64,000 nucleotides of DNA, from positions 1-64,000 of the forward strand of contig PERY01000009.1 in assembly GCA_002929055.1 (NCBI GenBank). The letters run 5' to 3'. The DNA is from Methylocystis sp. (GTDB lineage Bacteria > Pseudomonadota > Alphaproteobacteria > Rhizobiales > Beijerinckiaceae). The notes beneath the pieces are model-generated. The model was not told the origin of the DNA and did not search any database. It was given only the letters and a program-made list of their open reading frames with translations. A program made the translations under genes and the position numbers. Below, one piece after another: positions 45,410-53,785 of this stretch; the first letter of the stretch is position 1; the number at the start of each line of letters is the position of its first letter.

Positions 45410-45601
45410 ATGGCGAGTATTGCTTCCCGAAAAGGCGTCACGGTGATCAAGCAGTCGGACAAGCGTGGTCCGAAGGTGGTTCATTTCGGCGACCGGGAAA
45501 CGAAGAGTTTCCAGAACGCCCGGCCGGCTCTGGGATACTCCGTGATCGGCGAAGACCGCACGTCCGGCGGCACCGTCGTGATGTGGAGCCCCCGCAACTG
45601 A
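45410..45601 (+). CDS. Small basic protein of unknown function (63 aa)
   Basis: The product begins MASIASRKGVTVIKQSDKRG and ends GGTVVMWSPRN. It is soluble-looking, slightly basic, without signal peptide, membrane helix or Cys, and contains FGDRETKSFQNARPALGYSV. No family recognised. Weak AAGAAAG ribosome site. The promoter-like sequence directly upstream argues that it is expressed as its own unit. Confidence 0.55.
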   Translation: MASIASRKGVTVIKQSDKRGPKVVHFGDRETKSFQNARPALGYSVIGEDRTSGGTVVMWSPRN

Positions 45602-45748
45602 GGCAGGCGCAAGGCGTAAGCCTCTTATTCTATCCCCATGAACGCCCTTCGAATCCGCTCCCCCGGCGCTTCCTGACAGGTTGATCCGGGCGGGCCAAAC
45701 CGTCACAGTCTCCCCTTATCGAGAGATTCGGACCAAGAGGATTTGACC

Positions 45749-46813
45749 GTGGCGGCGATTGATCGCGGGGAAATGATTGTCATGGCGGTGGCGGCCGGGC
45801 TCGTCGGCGCGGCGGGCGCGAGCCATTACACGCACATGGGGCCGGTCGTGAGCTTCCTCGCCTGCGCCCTGGCGCTCGCGGGCGTCGCCCATGTCATCGG
45901 CGAGGCGACCGACCAGGTTGGCAACCACCTCAGCCCCTCGGCGACAGGGCTCATCCAATCGGCGGTTGGCAGCCTGCCCGAGCTTTTCGTCTGCATCTTC
46001 TCGCTTCAGGCCGGCCTCGTCGCCGTCGTGCAAGCCTCGCTTATCGGCTCCATCCTCGCCAATGCGCTTCTGGTGCTCGGCCTCGCCTTCGTCGTCGGCG
46101 GCGCACGCCACGGCGTGCTGCATTTCGAAAATCAGACGGCGCGGATGATCGCGTCGCTGCTCCTGCTCGCCGTCTCGGCGCTGGTGCTGCCGACGCTCGC
46201 CGCCGAATTGCACCTGCCCGCCGGCGCGCATGAGCAGCAGCTCGCCGTCGTCTGCGCAATCGTGATGCTGGTTGTCTTCGGCTTCCTCACCCGGGCGATG
46301 CTCACGCAGGGCCAGCGCGCGGTTCCTTCGGAGGCGCACGCACGGGCGCATGCCTGGCCGCTTTCGGTCGCCATCGGCGTGCTCGTCGTCTGCGCGCTCG
46401 GCGCAGTTTTCGTCTCCGAATGGTTCGTCGACGCGCTGGAGCCGGCGATCGACGCAGTGGGCATCAGCCAGACCTTCGCCGGCCTCGTCATCGTCGCCAT
46501 CGCCGGCAACGCCATCGAGAACGTCGTCGGCATCCGCCTCGCCGCGGAAGGCAAGGCCGACCTCGCCATCAGCGTGGTCCTCACCAGCGCGCTGCAGGTC
46601 GCCGTGGTGATCGTGCCTGTGCTGGTGCTTTACGCCTATGTGAGCGGCGGCGCCCCCTTCACGCTCGTCGTTCCGCCGATCCTCGCCGTTGCGCTCTTCC
46701 TCTCGGTGCTCGTCGTGACGGTTGTGACGGTCGACGGCGAGGCCGATATGGTGGACGGCGCCGCGCTCATCGGACTCTACGTCATCATCGCCACGATCTT
46801 TTGGTGGGGATAG
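45749..46813 (+). CDS. Ca2+/H+ antiporter-type cation exchanger (CAX/CaCA family)
   Basis: About 354 residues, 10-11 membrane helices in two inverted repeats. The alpha-1 region has SAVGSLPELFVCIFSLQAGL and the alpha-2 region AIAGNAIENVVGIRLAAEGK; the acidic residue in each lies where CaCA exchangers bind Ca2+. It exports Ca2+ or other divalent cations for protons at the inner membrane. GTG 45749 is chosen because AAGAGG lies 8 bp upstream; the TTG at 45743 is too close to that site. Convergent with the YihY gene, 3 bp away. Confidence 0.87.
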   Translation: MAAIDRGEMIVMAVAAGLVGAAGASHYTHMGPVVSFLACALALAGVAHVIGEATDQVGNHLSPSATGLIQSAVGSLPELFVCIFSLQAGLVAVVQASLIGSILANALLVLGLAFVVGGARHGVLHFENQTARMIASLLLLAVSALVLPTLAAELHLPAGAHEQQLAVVCAIVMLVVFGFLTRAMLTQGQRAVPSEAHARAHAWPLSVAIGVLVVCALGAVFVSEWFVDALEPAIDAVGISQTFAGLVIVAIAGNAIENVVGIRLAAEGKADLAISVVLTSALQVAVVIVPVLVLYAYVSGGAPFTLVVPPILAVALFLSVLVVTVVTVDGEADMVDGAALIGLYVIIATIFWWG

Positions 46814-46816
46814 GCT

Positions 46817-47803
46817 TCAGCCAGAGGGACCAGTCGAAGGCCCGAGCGTGTCCGCCATGACGGCGCCGCGCTCGCCCATGGGGCGCGGCGCGCCTTCAGT
46901 CGTGTCCTTGCCGGTTTGATGCTCCATCTCTGCATTGAGCTGCGCGCCGGCAAGAAGCACGATAGACGACACCCACAGCCACAGCATGAACCCGACCACC
47001 GCGCCGAGCGAGCCATAGGTTCCATTGAAATTGCCGAGATTGGCGGCGTACCACGAGAACAGCGCCGACGCGATGAGCCAGGCGACCGTTGCGAAAGCCC
47101 CGCCCCAACTCACCCAGCGCCACTGCGGCGTGTCGCGACTCGGGCCATAGCGGTAGACCAGCGAGATCGCGAGCGCGACGACAACGAGCAGCAGCGGCCA
47201 GCGCGCCAGCGACAGCGCCCGTTCCACTCCGTGCCCGAGGCTCAAGGCGTCGAGCACGGGCGGCGCGACGACCATCAGCGCAAGCGACAGCGCGACGAAC
47301 AGTATCCCCCCGAGCGTGAAACCCAGCGACACCCCGTTCAGCTCGAGAAAGCCGCGCTTCTCGCGCTCGCCATAGACGACGTTGAGCGCATCGAAGATCG
47401 CCTTCATGCCGGCGTTTGCGCTCCACAGCGATACGAACAGGCCGATGACCGAAGCAAGACCGAGCTTCGTTGCGCCTTGTGCGGCGACGCGGTTGATCTG
47501 GTCGCCGACGAACGAAACCGCCTCGACCGGCAGCACGCCTGAGAGGCTTTCGAATTGCTCCTTGATCATCGCGGGATCGGCGACGAGCGAGTAAAGCGCC
47601 ACGAAGGCCGCGATGGCCGGAAAAATGGCGAGAAGCGCGTAGAAGGCCACGCCAGCCGCGATGGCGAGGATGCGGTTTTGAGAGACATTGCGGTAGACGC
47701 GAACGAGAATGTCTCTCCAGCCCGGCGCCGGAATTTGAGACGGCGACGCCGCCTCGCGGCCCCGCGCGCCGGCTCCCTGCGCGACTTCCCCTTGCGTGCT
47801 CAT
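46817..47803 (-). CDS. YihY/BrkB-family membrane protein
   Basis: A 328-residue protein with six predicted helices. N-terminal ~35 residues are hydrophilic. The family core begins YRNVSQNRILAIAAGVAFYALLAIFPAI and includes SLWSANAGMKAIFDALNVVYGE and NFNGTYGSLGAVVGFMLWLW, all signatures of the YihY/BrkB/RNase BN-misnamed family. Function is uncertain; it is not a ribonuclease. Start ATG 47803 (MSTQGEVAQG). Located between a cation exchanger and a GST with no evident functional tie. Confidence 0.88.
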   Translation of the reverse strand: MSTQGEVAQGAGARGREAASPSQIPAPGWRDILVRVYRNVSQNRILAIAAGVAFYALLAIFPAIAAFVALYSLVADPAMIKEQFESLSGVLPVEAVSFVGDQINRVAAQGATKLGLASVIGLFVSLWSANAGMKAIFDALNVVYGEREKRGFLELNGVSLGFTLGGILFVALSLALMVVAPPVLDALSLGHGVERALSLARWPLLLVVVALAISLVYRYGPSRDTPQWRWVSWGGAFATVAWLIASALFSWYAANLGNFNGTYGSLGAVVGFMLWLWVSSIVLLAGAQLNAEMEHQTGKDTTEGAPRPMGERGAVMADTLGPSTGPSG

Positions 47804-47883
47804 GAATTGGCTCCCGCGTTGGCGTTTTCGCGGGAAGAACAGCCTCGGCCGCCGGCCGTTCCTTCTCTCGAAAAGAACGTCGA

Positions 47884-48534
47884 TCAGAACTCTACTTCGA
47901 GTTCCTCGATCTCTTCCTTCTCTTCGAGCGCCTGCGCGATCCACTCCTGCATGGCCGGCCACGCGAATATCTGGTCGCAATAGGCTTGGGAAACGGCGTC
48001 GAGCTTCACGTCATAGGTGCGGAAACGCGTGGCGACGGGCGCGTACATGGCGTCGGCGATGGAAAGATCGCCGAAGAGCCAGGGGCCGCCATATTGCGCC
48101 AGGCACTCGCGCCATATCTGCGTGACGCGCGCAATGTCGCCCTGCGCTTTGGACCAGACCTTGAAGTTGGGGAAGTGACCCTTCAGGTTCATTGGCAAAG
48201 CCGAGCGCAGCGAATTGAAGCCGGAATGCATCTCGCCGCAGATGGACCGGCAATGCGCGCGGCGCATGCGGTCCGCCGGCAGGAGCTTCGCTTCCGGAGC
48301 GAGTTCGTTGAGGAATTCGCCGATCGCCAGCGTATCCCAGATGCGCGCGCCTTCGTAATCGAGGCTGGGAACGAGGATGGAGGGCGACAGCAGCAGTATT
48401 TCCGCGCGCGCCATCGCATCATCGGGATCGACGATGACTTCCTCGAAGGGCACGCCCGACATCTTCATCATCAGCCAGCCGCGCAGGGACCAGGCAGAGT
48501 AATTCTTGCTGCTGATGGTAAGCGTCGCGGACAT
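47884..48534 (-). CDS. Glutathione S-transferase
   Basis: A 216-residue GST, start ATG 48534 behind GGGGAG. N-terminal thioredoxin domain begins SATLTISSKNYSAWSLRGWL, with active-site Ser in SSKNYSAWS as in the zeta/MAAI-like class; the cis-Pro region reads SPSILVPSL and the GSH-binding pair is in IWDTLAIGEFL. The C-terminal helical domain includes GPWLFGDLSIADAMYAPV. The C-terminus is strongly acidic (EEKEEIEELEVEF). Substrate unknown. It is distinct from the other GST at 19065-19670. Confidence 0.88.
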   Translation of the reverse strand: MSATLTISSKNYSAWSLRGWLMMKMSGVPFEEVIVDPDDAMARAEILLLSPSILVPSLDYEGARIWDTLAIGEFLNELAPEAKLLPADRMRRAHCRSICGEMHSGFNSLRSALPMNLKGHFPNFKVWSKAQGDIARVTQIWRECLAQYGGPWLFGDLSIADAMYAPVATRFRTYDVKLDAVSQAYCDQIFAWPAMQEWIAQALEEKEEIEELEVEF

Positions 48535-48650
48535 GTTTGCTCCCCTTTTGTTCAGAGTGCCGCAGCAAAGGGCGTGCCATTTCTTTAGGCGCATGGCATG
48601 GGGCTTGCTGGCTAACCAATCAGCGAAACCCGGAGCTGGCGCCCCCGTGC

Positions 48651-49865
48651 ATGTATGACGCGTATCAAGCCTATGCCGTTCTCAGCGACCAGGTGCGCAA
48701 AGCGGCGGCGAGCAACGAACGTATCCTGAACCTCTGGGGCGCGATGCAGTTTACGTCGCCCCTGAGATCCATCCAGGCCTATCACGAGCTTGTTGCGCTC
48801 GCAGGCTTCACACATGCGCGGCCGGACTACGGAATCCATGAGGTTGCGACGCATAACGGCGCCGTCTCCCTCGTGAAGGAAGAGGCGGCGCTCTCGACGC
48901 CCTTCTGCACGCTGCTGCGTTTCTCGCGCGAGAACGGCGGCGAGGCGCCGAGAGTTCTGCTGGTCGCGCCAATGTCCGGGCATTTCGCGACGCTGCTCCG
49001 CGGCACGATCAAGACGCTGCTGCGCGACCATGAGGTCTATGTCACCGACTGGCGCAATCCCCGGGACATTCCGCTGGACGCCGGCGTCTTCGGCTTCGAG
49101 GACTTCGTCCAGCATATCATCGACTTCCTGAAATTCATCGGGCCGCAGTCACATCTCGTGGCGGTGTGCCAGCCGACCGTGCCGGCGCTCGCCGCCGTTG
49201 CGCTGATGGCGGAGGACAACGATCCCGACCAGCCCGCCAGCATGACGCTCATGGCGGGGCCGATCGACACGCGCATTTCGCCGACGAAGGTGAATGAATT
49301 CGCGACCTCCAAGCCGATCGAATGGTTTCGCGAGAAGATGATCAGCACCGTGCCGCATGGGCTTCCCGGCGCGGGACGGCGCGTCTACCCCGGCTTCCTG
49401 CAGCTCACGGCCTTCATGAGCATGAACATGGATCGGCACACCAAAGCCTTCGCCGATCTCTTCCAGAACAGGGTCGAGGGGAATGTCGAAAAGGCGGACC
49501 AGATCCGGGTTTTTTACGAGGAATATTTCGCGATCATGGACCTCGATGCGGATTTCTATCTGCACACAATCGAGACCGTTTTTCAAAAATTTGCCCTTCC
49601 CGAGGGCAAGCTGCTCTTCAAAGGGCGGCCGGTCGTTCCGCGTGCGATCAAGAAAACCTTCCTGCTGACGGTCGAGGGCGAAAAGGACGACATCTGCGCC
49701 ATCGGCCAGACGCTCGCCGCCCAGGATCTTTGCAGCGGCCTGCGTCCCTATATGAAATCACACCATATGCAGGCGGGCGTCGGCCATTACGGCGTCTTCA
49801 ACGGGCGACGCTGGGACAATCAGATTTATCCCGTGGTGCGCGAGCACATCGTCAACAGCCTTTGA
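48651..49865 (+). CDS. phaZ: Intracellular polyhydroxyalkanoate (PHB) depolymerase
   Basis: A 404-residue alpha/beta-hydrolase that degrades stored PHB granules. Starts MYDAYQAYAVLSDQVRKAAA, the family opening. The nucleophile elbow is LVAVCQPTVPALAAV, with Cys replacing Ser as in the intracellular PhaZ class (TIGR01849). The Asp and His of the triad are expected in VEGEKDDICAIGQT and QAGVGHYGVFNGRRW. It has no signal peptide, consistent with cytosolic granule turnover. Its presence shows that the organism makes PHB. Start ATG 48651; the longer open frame overlaps the divergent GST promoter. Confidence 0.95.
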   Translation: MYDAYQAYAVLSDQVRKAAASNERILNLWGAMQFTSPLRSIQAYHELVALAGFTHARPDYGIHEVATHNGAVSLVKEEAALSTPFCTLLRFSRENGGEAPRVLLVAPMSGHFATLLRGTIKTLLRDHEVYVTDWRNPRDIPLDAGVFGFEDFVQHIIDFLKFIGPQSHLVAVCQPTVPALAAVALMAEDNDPDQPASMTLMAGPIDTRISPTKVNEFATSKPIEWFREKMISTVPHGLPGAGRRVYPGFLQLTAFMSMNMDRHTKAFADLFQNRVEGNVEKADQIRVFYEEYFAIMDLDADFYLHTIETVFQKFALPEGKLLFKGRPVVPRAIKKTFLLTVEGEKDDICAIGQTLAAQDLCSGLRPYMKSHHMQAGVGHYGVFNGRRWDNQIYPVVREHIVNSL

Positions 49866-49869
49866 GTCC

Positions 49870-50133
49870 TCACCAGTAGCGCCCATAAGGCCCCCAGCCG
49901 GGACGGCCGTAGACCAGCATGTCGTCGCGGCGCGAGCGCCGGTCGGCCGCGCGGTCGAGATCGATGTCGAGCAGGCATTTCGAGAAGGCGTCCGTGCCCC
50001 GGCGGAAGCCGTAGGAACGGCAGCGCCCCTCATCCGCCGCGCGCTGCTGCGCCGGCGACGTCGTTTCGCAGCCGCCAAGCAGCAGCGCGAAAACGGACAC
50101 TGCGAAAAGGCCCGAAATCCGCATTTTTCTCAT
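49870..50133 (-). CDS. Small lipoprotein of unknown function
   Basis: An 87-residue protein with a lipoprotein signal peptide (SGLFAVSVFALLLGGC; lipobox LGGC, lipidated Cys about residue 22). The mature chain is basic with a second and third Cys (GRCRSYGF, SKCLLDI) and an Arg/Tyr/Gly/Pro-rich end (DDMLVYGRPGWGPYGRYW). The RCRSYGFRRGTDAFSKCLL motif is common to small alphaproteobacterial lipoproteins. ATG 50133 has a GGAGAGAGG site; ATG 50124 is an alternative. It lies 5 bp after the phaZ stop, convergent. Confidence 0.72.
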   Translation of the reverse strand: MRKMRISGLFAVSVFALLLGGCETTSPAQQRAADEGRCRSYGFRRGTDAFSKCLLDIDLDRAADRRSRRDDMLVYGRPGWGPYGRYW

Positions 50134-50279
50134 CCTCTCTCCGCCAGGAGACTCTGAAGAACAGATTTCAGCAGAAAAATGGTCGCTTCGCGGCAGCGTG
50201 GCCCAAAGCGATCTGTAGCCTGGCTGCGAACGGCTGATTTCTTGCTTCCTCGCTTTACTGCCGCCGCAAGAGGCCGACC

Positions 50280-50765
50280 ATGCGTGAAATTCTCGCCCAT
50301 TTCAGCGACGCTCCCCTTTTGGAGGCGCCGGACAAGACGGTGCTCCTCGCCGAGGGAGAGAAGACCGGCCGTGTCTTCGTGCTCGCGGCGGGCCGGCTCG
50401 AGGTTCTGCGCGGCGAGACGCAGATCGCCGAACTGGACGAGCCCGGCTCGCTCGTCGGCGAAATGTCGGTGCTACTCGGCATGCCCCATACGGCGACGGT
50501 ACGGGCGCTTGGCGACGTGAAGGTCCATGTCGTCGAGGACGGCGCCGCATTTTTCGCCGCGCGTCCGGAACTGTCCTGGCTCGTCGCGCGGCTGCTCGCG
50601 CGCCGGCTCAACGCCGCAAGCACCTATCTTGCCGATCTCAAGCGGCAATTTTCCGGCTACGGCAACCATCTCGAAATGGTCGGGGAGGTGCTGGAAAGCC
50701 TGATGCACCAGCCGGAACGCGGCCTTCAGCCCGGCTCGGTGAGAGACCCCGGACTGGACTATTAA
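50280..50765 (+). CDS. Single-domain cyclic nucleotide-binding protein
   Basis: A 161-residue protein whose first 115 residues match the CRP-like cNMP-binding beta-roll: VFVLAAGRLEVLRGE, then the phosphate-binding cassette region PGSLVGEMSVLLGMPHTATVRALGDV. No C-terminal helix-turn-helix is visible (the tail is QFSGYGNHLEMVGEVLESLM and then Pro/Gly-rich). It is therefore not a classical CRP/FNR regulator but a free-standing sensor domain. AAGAGG lies upstream of the start. Its 3' end overlaps the metallophosphoesterase gene by 4 bp, tail to tail. Confidence 0.78.
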   Translation: MREILAHFSDAPLLEAPDKTVLLAEGEKTGRVFVLAAGRLEVLRGETQIAELDEPGSLVGEMSVLLGMPHTATVRALGDVKVHVVEDGAAFFAARPELSWLVARLLARRLNAASTYLADLKRQFSGYGNHLEMVGEVLESLMHQPERGLQPGSVRDPGLDY

Positions 50766-51559
50766 CCGGCCATCGGCGGCTGCGGTTCGAACCAGTCCGG
50801 CAGGGCGCGCAGCGGCGGGATCGGCCGGTGCAACGGCGCGTCGAGCCGCACGGACTGCGCCCCCATCGCCGAAACCCACAAGGCCTCGCCGGCGATCGTG
50901 TCGAAGGCGATAAAGGCAGGCGGCGCACCATATTGGCGGCCGGAGTTGAACACCCAGGTCGAACCGATGCGGTCGGCCCAGGAGCCTTCCTGCACGAAGG
51001 GCGACTGGTGGATATGGCCGGAGATCACGGCGTCGGGCGCATAGCGGCCGATCCAGTCCACAAGGTCGGCGTCGCCGAAACTCTGCTTGCCAGACCAGCT
51101 CGTCGGAGAGAAGCGCGGCGGAGCGTGATGGATCCAGACCCAGCGCAACCCTTGTCTGCGCTGGGAATCGGCCTTGAGCTGCGCCAGCAGCCTCTCGCGC
51201 ACCACAGGGCCATCCCACCAGGGGAGAACCGAATATAGCGTATTATCCAGCACGATCGCGTCCCCATCGCAGGCGACGCCGAGACTGCGTACGCCCTCCA
51301 CCCAGCGGGCGATCTTTTCGCCTGCCTCGCTCTGGCAATCCATATCGTGATTGCCCGAGCAGAAGATCAGCCGCGTCGCCGCCGCTATGCGCTGGAGATA
51401 TTTGCGCACGACAAGCGTCTGCGCGCTGAAGTCGACGAGCGAGCCGACGTCCAGCGCGTCGCCGGCGAAGATGACGAGGTCGAAATTCGGCGCCGAGTTC
51501 AGCAGCCAATCGAGCTGCGGGAGGGCGTAGTGCAGGTCGGACACCACGAGACAACGCAT
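50762..51559 (-). CDS. Metallophosphoesterase
   Basis: A 265-residue calcineurin-like phosphoesterase with all metal-binding blocks: SDLHY (DxH), FAGDALDVGS (GD), GNHDMDC (GNHD), WIHHAPPRF (H) and ISGHIHQSPF (GHxH). No signal peptide, so cytosolic. Substrate unknown: the fold covers cyclic nucleotide phosphodiesterases, nucleotidases and protein phosphatases. Convergent 4-bp overlap with a cNMP-binding protein makes a cyclic nucleotide substrate an attractive but untested idea. Confidence 0.87.
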   Translation of the reverse strand: MRCLVVSDLHYALPQLDWLLNSAPNFDLVIFAGDALDVGSLVDFSAQTLVVRKYLQRIAAATRLIFCSGNHDMDCQSEAGEKIARWVEGVRSLGVACDGDAIVLDNTLYSVLPWWDGPVVRERLLAQLKADSQRRQGLRWVWIHHAPPRFSPTSWSGKQSFGDADLVDWIGRYAPDAVISGHIHQSPFVQEGSWADRIGSTWVFNSGRQYGAPPAFIAFDTIAGEALWVSAMGAQSVRLDAPLHRPIPPLRALPDWFEPQPPMAG

Positions 51560-51727
51560 CCGCCCCTCTGCAAAAGCGCCCCGGTGGCGCTTGGCGGCCG
51601 CGAAAGCCTGTGCTCATCTCGCGACTGCCCAAAGACTAGCCATATTGCGGTTCCACGCCAGCGCAATCTTTCGCCAAATATGCGTAAATTAATGGCTTTC
51701 CGCGCGCGAAGGAAAGGATGGCCCGAA

Positions 51728-52198
51728 ATGACGCCGCCGCTTGCGCCGGAGCTCTCCGTCTCGCGCTGGTTCAACACAAGCGCGCCGATCACGCTGGAAT
51801 CCCTGCGCGGGCGCGTCGTGATGCTCCACGCATTCCAGATGCTCTGCCCCGGCTGCGTCGCCCACGGCACGCCGCAGGCGCAGCGCGCGCATGACATGTT
51901 CCGCAAGGCCGATCTCGCCGTCATCGGCCTGCACACGGTCTTCGAGCACCACGCCGCCATGACGCCCGTCTCGCTCGAAGCCTTCATCTACGAATATCGC
52001 CTGACCTTCCCCATCGGCGTCGACGAAGCCTCGGAAGACTCGCCCGCCCCCGTCACCATGCGCCGCTACGGGATGCAGGGCACCCCGACATGCATTCTCA
52101 TTGGCCGCGACGGGGCAATCCGCCACCACGGTTTCGGACAGGAGGAAGACCTGGCGCTGGGCGCCATCATCGGGACGCTGCTGGCGGAGAGGCCGTGA
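51728..52198 (+). CDS. Redoxin/TlpA-like peroxiredoxin-family protein
   Basis: About 156 residues of thioredoxin fold. The active site CPGC is in AFQMLCPGCVAHGTPQ, the cis-Pro region is YGMQGTPTCILI, and IGRDGAIRHHGFGQEEDLALG completes the fold. Lacks a signal peptide, so it is probably cytosolic. The wide helix-2 and loop with HHAAMTPVSLEAFIYEYR resemble the redoxin domain of TlpA/AhpC-like proteins. Start ATG 51728 (MTPPLAPELS), with AAGGA upstream; earlier in-frame ATG at 51692 is possible. Its stop overlaps the GTG start of the MOSC gene. Confidence 0.8.
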   Translation: MTPPLAPELSVSRWFNTSAPITLESLRGRVVMLHAFQMLCPGCVAHGTPQAQRAHDMFRKADLAVIGLHTVFEHHAAMTPVSLEAFIYEYRLTFPIGVDEASEDSPAPVTMRRYGMQGTPTCILIGRDGAIRHHGFGQEEDLALGAIIGTLLAERP

Positions 52199-52896
52199 CG
52201 CTCGCGCCCGTGCGCCCGCTCGTGCTCGCCGGCGCCGTCGCTCCGCTGGGGACGCGCGGCCATGTCAGCGCCATCGACAAGAAGGCATCGCCCGGTCCCT
52301 GGCGGATCCGCGCGCTCGGGTTAGAGGGCGACGCGCAAGCGGAGAAGAAGCACCACGGCGGACCCGAGAAGGCTCTGCACCACTATGCCTTCGATCATTA
52401 TCCGGCGTGGCGCGAGGAGATCGGCGAGACGCCCTTGCTGCGCGCGCCCGGCGCCTTTGGCGAAAATCTCTCAACCACCGGCTGGAGCGAGGAGAACGTC
52501 TGCGTCGGCGACGTTATCAGCTTTGGAACCGCGCTGCTGCAGGTGAGCCAGGGCCGCCAGCCCTGCTTCAAGCTCAATCTGCGTTTCGGCCTGCGCGACA
52601 TGGCGCTGCGCGTGCAAAAGAGCGGCCGCACCGGCTGGTACTACCGCGTGCTGGAAGAAGGCGCCGCGCAGGACGGCGACGCGCTGGCGTTGATAGAGCG
52701 CCCCTGCCCCGGCTGGCCGCTGGCGCGTCTGACCGCGCTCCTCTACCGCGACACGCGCGAGCGCGACGGGCTCGCGGCGATGGCGGCGCTGCCGCAACTC
52801 GCCGGGAATTGGCGCGCGCTCGGGCAACGGCGGCTCGACAGCGGCAAGGTCGAAAACTGGAGCGCGCGGCTTTATGGCCGGCTGCGCTGGGATTGA
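52195..52896 (+). CDS. MOSC domain protein (YiiM-like)
   Basis: A 233-residue protein with a MOSC beta-barrel: ALGLEGDAQAEKKHHGGPEKALHHYAFDHYPAW and GAFGENLSTTGWSEENVCVGD, then the conserved Cys in VSQGRQPCFKLNLRFG. YiiM-type MOSC proteins bind molybdenum cofactor and are mARC-like reductases; N-hydroxylated purine detoxification is the known E. coli role. A C-terminal 3-alpha extension is present (RLTALLYRDTRERDGLAAMA). GTG start overlaps the redoxin stop (GTGA) and GGAGAGG precedes it, so translation is coupled. Confidence 0.88.
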   Translation: MTLAPVRPLVLAGAVAPLGTRGHVSAIDKKASPGPWRIRALGLEGDAQAEKKHHGGPEKALHHYAFDHYPAWREEIGETPLLRAPGAFGENLSTTGWSEENVCVGDVISFGTALLQVSQGRQPCFKLNLRFGLRDMALRVQKSGRTGWYYRVLEEGAAQDGDALALIERPCPGWPLARLTALLYRDTRERDGLAAMAALPQLAGNWRALGQRRLDSGKVENWSARLYGRLRWD

Positions 52897-52946
52897 TTTG
52901 CGCCGCTGCGCCAATCCCCATAAATTGCCGCAAAACGGGAAACGCC

Positions 52947-53672
52947 ATGTCGTCACGGACGCTGCAAGACAATCTCTTCACCGGCAAGATCGGCGCCGAA
53001 TATGAATTTCTGCGCCTCATGTGCCCCAACCATGCGCTGCTCGCGAAACGCGTCGGCGAGACGGTCGGCGCTTACCGGCCCGGCGAGGCGCTGAGGGGTT
53101 TCGAGATCGGCTGCGGCACGGGCATTTGCACGCTGGCGCTTCTCGCCGCGCGCGACAATCTCACGCTCACCGCCATCGACGCAGCGCCCGCCATGCTCGA
53201 CCAGGCGCGCGAACATATGGCGGATTATGTTTCGGCTGGCCGCGTGACGTTCCAGCAAGCCGATGCGCTCGAAGCGCTGAAGGCTTTGCCGACCGCCAGC
53301 GTCGACATCGTCGCCTCCAATTACGCCGTTCACAATTTCCTCGACGATTACCGCGACCGCGTGCTCGCCGAAGTGCATCGCGCGCTGAAGCCCGGCGGCC
53401 TTTTCGTCAATGGCGACCGCTACGCCATCGACGACCGCGCCGCGCATCTTGCCGACACGCAGGAGACGGTGCGCCGCTGGTTCAAGCTTTTTCGCGAGAT
53501 CGATCGGCTCGATCTCCTTGAAGACTGGGTCGTGCATTTCTACAGCGACGAGTCGCCTGACCACCGCATGTATTTCACGCCGTCGATGCAGAAACTGGAA
53601 GCGCTTGGCTTTGCAGTCTCAGTCGATTTCCGCGAGGGCGTCGATACGCTGGTGAAGGCGATGAAAGCCTGA
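52947..53672 (+). CDS. Class I SAM-dependent methyltransferase
   Basis: A 241-residue Rossmann methyltransferase. Motif I is GFEIGCGTGICTLALL, motif II includes LTAIDAAPAMLDQAREH, motif IV is VDIVASNYAVHNFLDDY and post-IV is LKPGGLFVNGDRYAIDD. Substrate not predictable; the family resembles UbiE/Methyltransf_25-type enzymes. It lies 50 bp downstream of the MOSC gene on the same strand and may share its transcript. It is followed by a family A palindrome. Confidence 0.85.
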   Translation: MSSRTLQDNLFTGKIGAEYEFLRLMCPNHALLAKRVGETVGAYRPGEALRGFEIGCGTGICTLALLAARDNLTLTAIDAAPAMLDQAREHMADYVSAGRVTFQQADALEALKALPTASVDIVASNYAVHNFLDDYRDRVLAEVHRALKPGGLFVNGDRYAIDDRAAHLADTQETVRRWFKLFREIDRLDLLEDWVVHFYSDESPDHRMYFTPSMQKLEALGFAVSVDFREGVDTLVKAMKA

Positions 53673-53675
53673 CGT

Positions 53676-53760
53676 CGTCATTTCCAGCGCAGCGAAGCAA
53701 TCCAGAGCCCGCCCCGCCGCTGCTGGATTGCGTCGTCAGCTGCGCCTCCTCGCAATGACG
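53676..53760. repeat. Palindromic element, family A copy 4
   Basis: Left arm CGTCATTTCCAGCGCAGCG (with two base changes in the CATTGCGAG core), right arm GCGCCTCCTCGCAATGACG. Inner arms CAATCCAGA and CTGGATTG are kept. Located between the methyltransferase and EamA genes. Confidence 0.88.
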
Positions 53761-53785
53761 GCGTGATTCGCGTTATAGCGCCCAC

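Noticed and set aside
48537-48650. N-terminal 38-aa extension of PhaZ
   Set aside because: Family members begin at MYDAYQAY; the extension overlaps the divergent GST promoter.
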